From positions 37,831 through 101,830 of the forward strand of contig AZLU01000035.1 in the NCBI GenBank assembly GCA_002224055.1: a DNA stretch of 64,000 nt. Direction: 5' to 3'. Shown here one piece after another: positions 60,406-64,000 of this stretch. Under the pieces are notes generated by a model that worked only from the letters and a program-made list of their open reading frames with translations, ran no database searches and had not been told where the DNA came from. Each line of letters starts with the position of its first letter. The first letter of the stretch is position 1. The position numbers and the translations under genes were made by a program. The DNA comes from Pezizomycotina sp. ARF18 (Eukaryota > Ascomycota).

Positions 60406-62154
60406 TTCTTTTTTACGGAGTATATCATTTTGGCTAATGGGTATCATTTGTATTATTAAACATTATATATTCTGAGAGCGTCTTTTTCTTCTTGTTCTAT
60501 CTTTCCCTGCATTCCTGGTTTTTTGCACCCTTCCTACTATCATTATTATTCTCTCATCTCGTTGCGGTTTCCTTTGGCCTTTTTTTTTTTTTTTTTTTTT
60601 TCTCTCCTTTTCTTTTATCTCTTTTTCCGACCGTAATTTCCTTCGCGATAATTCACTAATCTTCCTCGTCAATTCCTTCTCTCCCTCCCTCTCTATATCT
60701 CTCGGTCAGCTCCGTTGGCCCTTGGCGAAAGTCATTTAGTGTCCTCCTACATGCCTCATAAGGCTGTCTATTTATATCACTTTTTTTTTTTTTTTTTTTT
60801 TTTTTTTGGTGAAATAGTACAATATTTAGTACAAGTATTCTCACCGTTTGAAAAGCTCCATATAGCAAACCAACTGATAAAAAAAATATTATACATAGTG
60901 GGGTCGTTCCGGATTAAACGTGCCCATTTATTGGAGAGACCCTTTGTATTTTCTTAATCAAAGCTTGAATAATTGGCAACTAGATACTTGCTTGAAGGCC
61001 AACAGGGAAGAATATGTTCGTAGCAATAGTAATAAAGTACATTTGGTTAAATTGGGTAGTATATCACTTAAGCAGTACGTATTAAAGAATGTCGTGATCG
61101 CGATACGTTCTCCTCTCTTATATCCGCTTATTTTAACGCAATTTGTTCCAGGTTCCTTTGACTCAATCGATTATTATGATTATCATTCCATTATTCTCTA
61201 GCCGTTGTCGAACATTGTTTCCTTTGTCGGGTAAATGATTTCCATAGGAGTGGGGTGGCCGGGAGGGGAGGCTGTGAAGCTAGTAAGTAGTGTTGGTGAA
61301 CCACTGAACCCTACCCCAATGGAAACCAATGCAACGCTTGAAATTACTTTTTGTCTTGGAGCTTCCAACAAGACACCGAGAGCCGCCTTAGCATCAACCT
61401 TGGATTAGTCCAGCGGACAGGCGGGAGAGGCAAGGGCCATATACTGTATTCATATTCATATTGCTTTTACCTCGTATACTTACGTTACTTACTCTTATCG
61501 ATTCCACCATTATATTCCCTGCTTATATCGGTAGAGTCATTCAAGCAGAAAGAAGTTGAGGGCCCCAACAGCTAACAGCTAAGCACATGACTACGCGTTA
61601 TAGTTATCTCGGATAGGCGCATCAATACCCCACGCCTTTCCCCATTGACTAACATTTTCTGCCCACTTTCTGCGCCTTTGGACGCGTTCGGGATCGGATA
61701 TTGGATTCTTTATACTTGTGAGATACCAGTTGAGCAAGTTAGCAGAGCTCTTTCATACTTGTTTGTTACGTATACCTGCTGGTACAGCTCAAAAGCTCGA
61801 AGGCACAGAAGTTGGGTCAGGCTAGTTGCTACACATCACTTATATTTATTCTAGCTATATCCAAAAGAGCTATATAAGACGAGGTGGGTGGTAGGAATCG
61901 GACGCGTTGTCTTCAGTCCCATCCTGCTTGTTCAAGAGCTCAAATCACCAAACCTCTAGCTTTATACATACCCTTCAATTAGTACCTATCATATCAGAAA
62001 TTTTGCTTTTTTTTTTTTTTTTTTGACGCTGACGACCACATACGATTGTTTACTTTTTTCTATCCATAAAATTTTTGCTATTCTCATTCTACGGAAGTAG
62101 TAGTTTTCCAGTTATAGTAGTCTTATTACCACATTCCTGACCGGAGAAGTAGAC
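60406..62154. other. Intergenic region before the ankyrin-family gene
   Basis: AT-rich; T runs near 60579-60601, 60781-60807 and 62009-62024. Frames of up to 93 codons (60920-61201) show no family features. The last 150 bp form the leader of the next gene. Confidence 0.5.
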
Positions 62155-64000
62155 ATGGCTTCTGCTCCTCAAGCAATCACCATCCCAAAGACGCCAGTTC
62201 CGTCCAAGGAATTCGTCTCCTACCTCTCAGAGCACCCTGGCAAGCCCGTCCGCGAGCTTTTAAAGCCCTTCACGGACTACGAAGATACCCTGCGTCGCGT
62301 GTTCGCTACTGCTCCCGAACATGAAGAGATCAAGGATCCCTTCGCAAACCTCGTGCCCCTTTTCGAGGTAATGAAGATCTCAGGATCAGAGCGAGGAACC
62401 TTGAGACCGAAACGGACAAGGAGAAGCAGAGCTATATCATGCCGCTGAAGGATGAGGAGCGCATGAAGGACGGCAAAAAGCTATCGTTGATAAGCAGGAG
62501 TTTCTCAAAAACTTCGCCATTTTCAGCGAGAACGCGCTCCAGAATATGGACTGGTCCAACGTCGTTGCGGCCGGTTCCTCGGTTTTGACACCGCTCTTGC
62601 CCGTTCCCGAGGAGCACAAGTCATCCAAGAAAGGGCTGCGCGAGTACTACCACAATATCATCGCCCCAACCAGCGATGTCGATCTTTTCATCTACGGCGT
62701 GGATGAAGAGGAGGCGTACAAGCGTATGCTCCAGATTGAAGCCACGGTTAAGGACAACCTCCTCTGGAAGTGACCAGTGTGAGGACCCGCAACACTGTTA
62801 CAATCGTCAGCCGTTACCCCAACAGGCACATCCAGATCGTCCTCAGGCTCTACAAGAGCGTCAGCGAGATTCTTACCGGATTCGACGTCAACTGCTCCTG
62901 CGTCGCGTTCGATGGCAAGCAGGTCTATGCGAGCCCTCGAGCCGTAGCTTCCCTCATCACGCAGTGCTCTGAGGTCGATCTCAAGCGAAGGAGTCCGTCG
63001 TACGAGCACCGTCTGGCGAAATATCGCTCCCGTGGGTTCGAGATCTACTTCCCCGGTTTGAGGCGTGAGGATATCGATCCTACGATATTCGAGCGTAGTT
63101 TCGGTAAACTTCAGGGTCTTGCTCGCCTGTTGGTTCTAGAGAAACTGCCTACTTTGGATAAGCGAGAGCAGTATCTAGAAACTAGGAGGTCCGAACGAGG
63201 GAATCCTAAGCCTTATTACATGAAGCGTATGCCTTTGAAGGGCGATTTGAAAGCAGATGCCGAAGTCGCAGACTGGGAGGTCGAAGACGAGGAGGTCTCT
63301 TCTTATCACACCTTTACTATCCCTTATGGGCAGATGTAAGGCCTTCTGCACGATATATATTCCGAGTATCGTTGATATCAAGAAAAAAATACACGAACGT
63401 ATAGCTAACGGTAAATATAGGCACAATGCGAAGAAGACCGAAAGACTGCTTTACACCAAGGACATGCTGCTCAATGCTGAGTGGAACAAACAGGCACAGA
63501 AGTCGAGACCTGCGGTAAGTAGCTCGATATAAAATGATAGATTTGATGCTTCTTCAGATGCTGAGTGTTTATATTGCAAATTTTAGTATCTCCACCGACA
63601 TCCCGTCTTTATCGGTACGATTGAGGAAATCGCTCAGGACTGCTGCGGATTCTGCCCAGAGCCAGAAACCGAAGAAGAGAAAGAGCTTCAGGTGGAAGAT
63701 GATAAGGTAAGCAGAGTGTGCTACGCGGTGAAATGATCGGTTTCCGACTAACCCAAAATTTACAGGCATATGTTCGCGGCCTTCTCAGAGATGCTTGGCT
63801 CAAGGATGAACCTGGGCGTCAAGAAGTCGGCAGCTTTTGCCCTATCACCGAGGGCGATTGGACTGGTAAGTGTACATTGCAACCAATCCCGTTGTATGTT
63901 GGCGTCTAACGTGGAAATGAACGCAGAAATGGCCTATGTCGGAGTGAACCAAAAGCTTTTCGCGGCCATCGTTGCGGAAGACGTCGAGGCTGTAAAGAAA
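62155..64000 (+). CDS. Nucleotidyltransferase-like N-terminal region of a fungal ankyrin-family protein (partial, cut by window end)
   Basis: The protein starts MASAPQAITIPKTPVPSKEF, VSYLSEHPGKPVRELLKPF. It then shows a polymerase-beta-like pattern: AAGSSVLTPLLPVPEE (GS motif) and, 27 or so residues later, TSDVDLFIYGVDEEEAYKRM (DxD motif). Then come VRTRNTVTIVSRYPNRHIQI, VLRLYKSVSEILTGFDVNCS, CVAFDGKQVYASPRAV, RRSPSYEHRLAKYRSRGFEI, TIFERSFGKLQGLARLLVLE, YHTFTIPYGQ, KKTERLLYTKDMLLNAEWNK, HRHPVFIGTIEEIAQDCCGF and SFCPITEGDWTEMAYVGVNQ. In complete relatives ankyrin repeats follow; they would lie beyond 64000. Introns: about 63338-63420, 63514-63586, 63707-63764 and 63866-63926. Frame changes lie near 62370-62480 and 62770. 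Catalysis is not proven for this family. Confidence 0.72.

Overview
The window is nuclear DNA of a filamentous ascomycete fungus (Pezizomycotina). The evidence is short introns (about 60-155 nt, GT...AG, some with a TACTAAC-type branch site), one-gene transcription units on both strands, and fungal-type proteins: ATP sulfurylase with the APS-kinase-like tail, Ash1-type SET protein, Sos7, a DUF7704 membrane protein, an Arb2-domain protein, Ipi3 and an ankyrin-family protein with a nucleotidyltransferase-like head. Intergenic spaces are long (up to 4.8 kb), AT-rich and full of A/T homopolymers and microsatellites. I cannot name the species. No rRNA, convincing tRNA, CRISPR array or retroelement was seen.

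Layout: 1-4834 no gene seen; 4835-5641 (-) MIX17/CHCHD2-like, divergent from 6111-7633 (+) SLU7; 9102-11104 (+) pantothenate kinase; 12073-13017 (-) Sos7-like, divergent from 13626-14422 (+) DUF7704 protein; 14.4-18.4 kb gene-poor; 18386-22406 (+) Ash1-type SET histone methyltransferase; 23841-24432 and 25062-25629 (+) two unrecognised Tyr/Asp/Gly-rich proteins; 26724-28519 (-) ATP sulfurylase; 29038-29190 a foldback (MITE-like) element; 31305-31954 (+) Isd11/LYRM4; 32655-34797 (-) Myb-like/AT-hook protein, divergent from 35900-41370 (+) REV3; 43182-46704 (+) PH/SMP-domain lipid-transfer protein; 48242-49970 (+) Arb2-domain protein, convergent with 50595-52534 (-) IPI3; 52962-54114 (-) type II membrane glycosyltransferase-like protein; 57420-60405 (+) VIT-like protein; 62155 to the right edge (+) nucleotidyltransferase-like/ankyrin protein, cut by the window end.

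The genes are mostly unrelated housekeeping functions and form no metabolic cluster. Two loose themes exist: mitochondria (Mix17, Isd11) and chromatin/nucleus (Ash1-type SET, Sos7, Myb/AT-hook, Rev3, Arb2). A dominant feature is that nearly every conserved gene needs frame changes to read through, often at homopolymers (for example in the SLU7 zinc knuckle and in ISD11). Because these are single-copy essential families, the simplest reading is uncorrected indel errors in the assembly, not pseudogenes. Coordinates below therefore give the whole gene span, including introns and frame changes; exon ends are given where the splice sites are clear.
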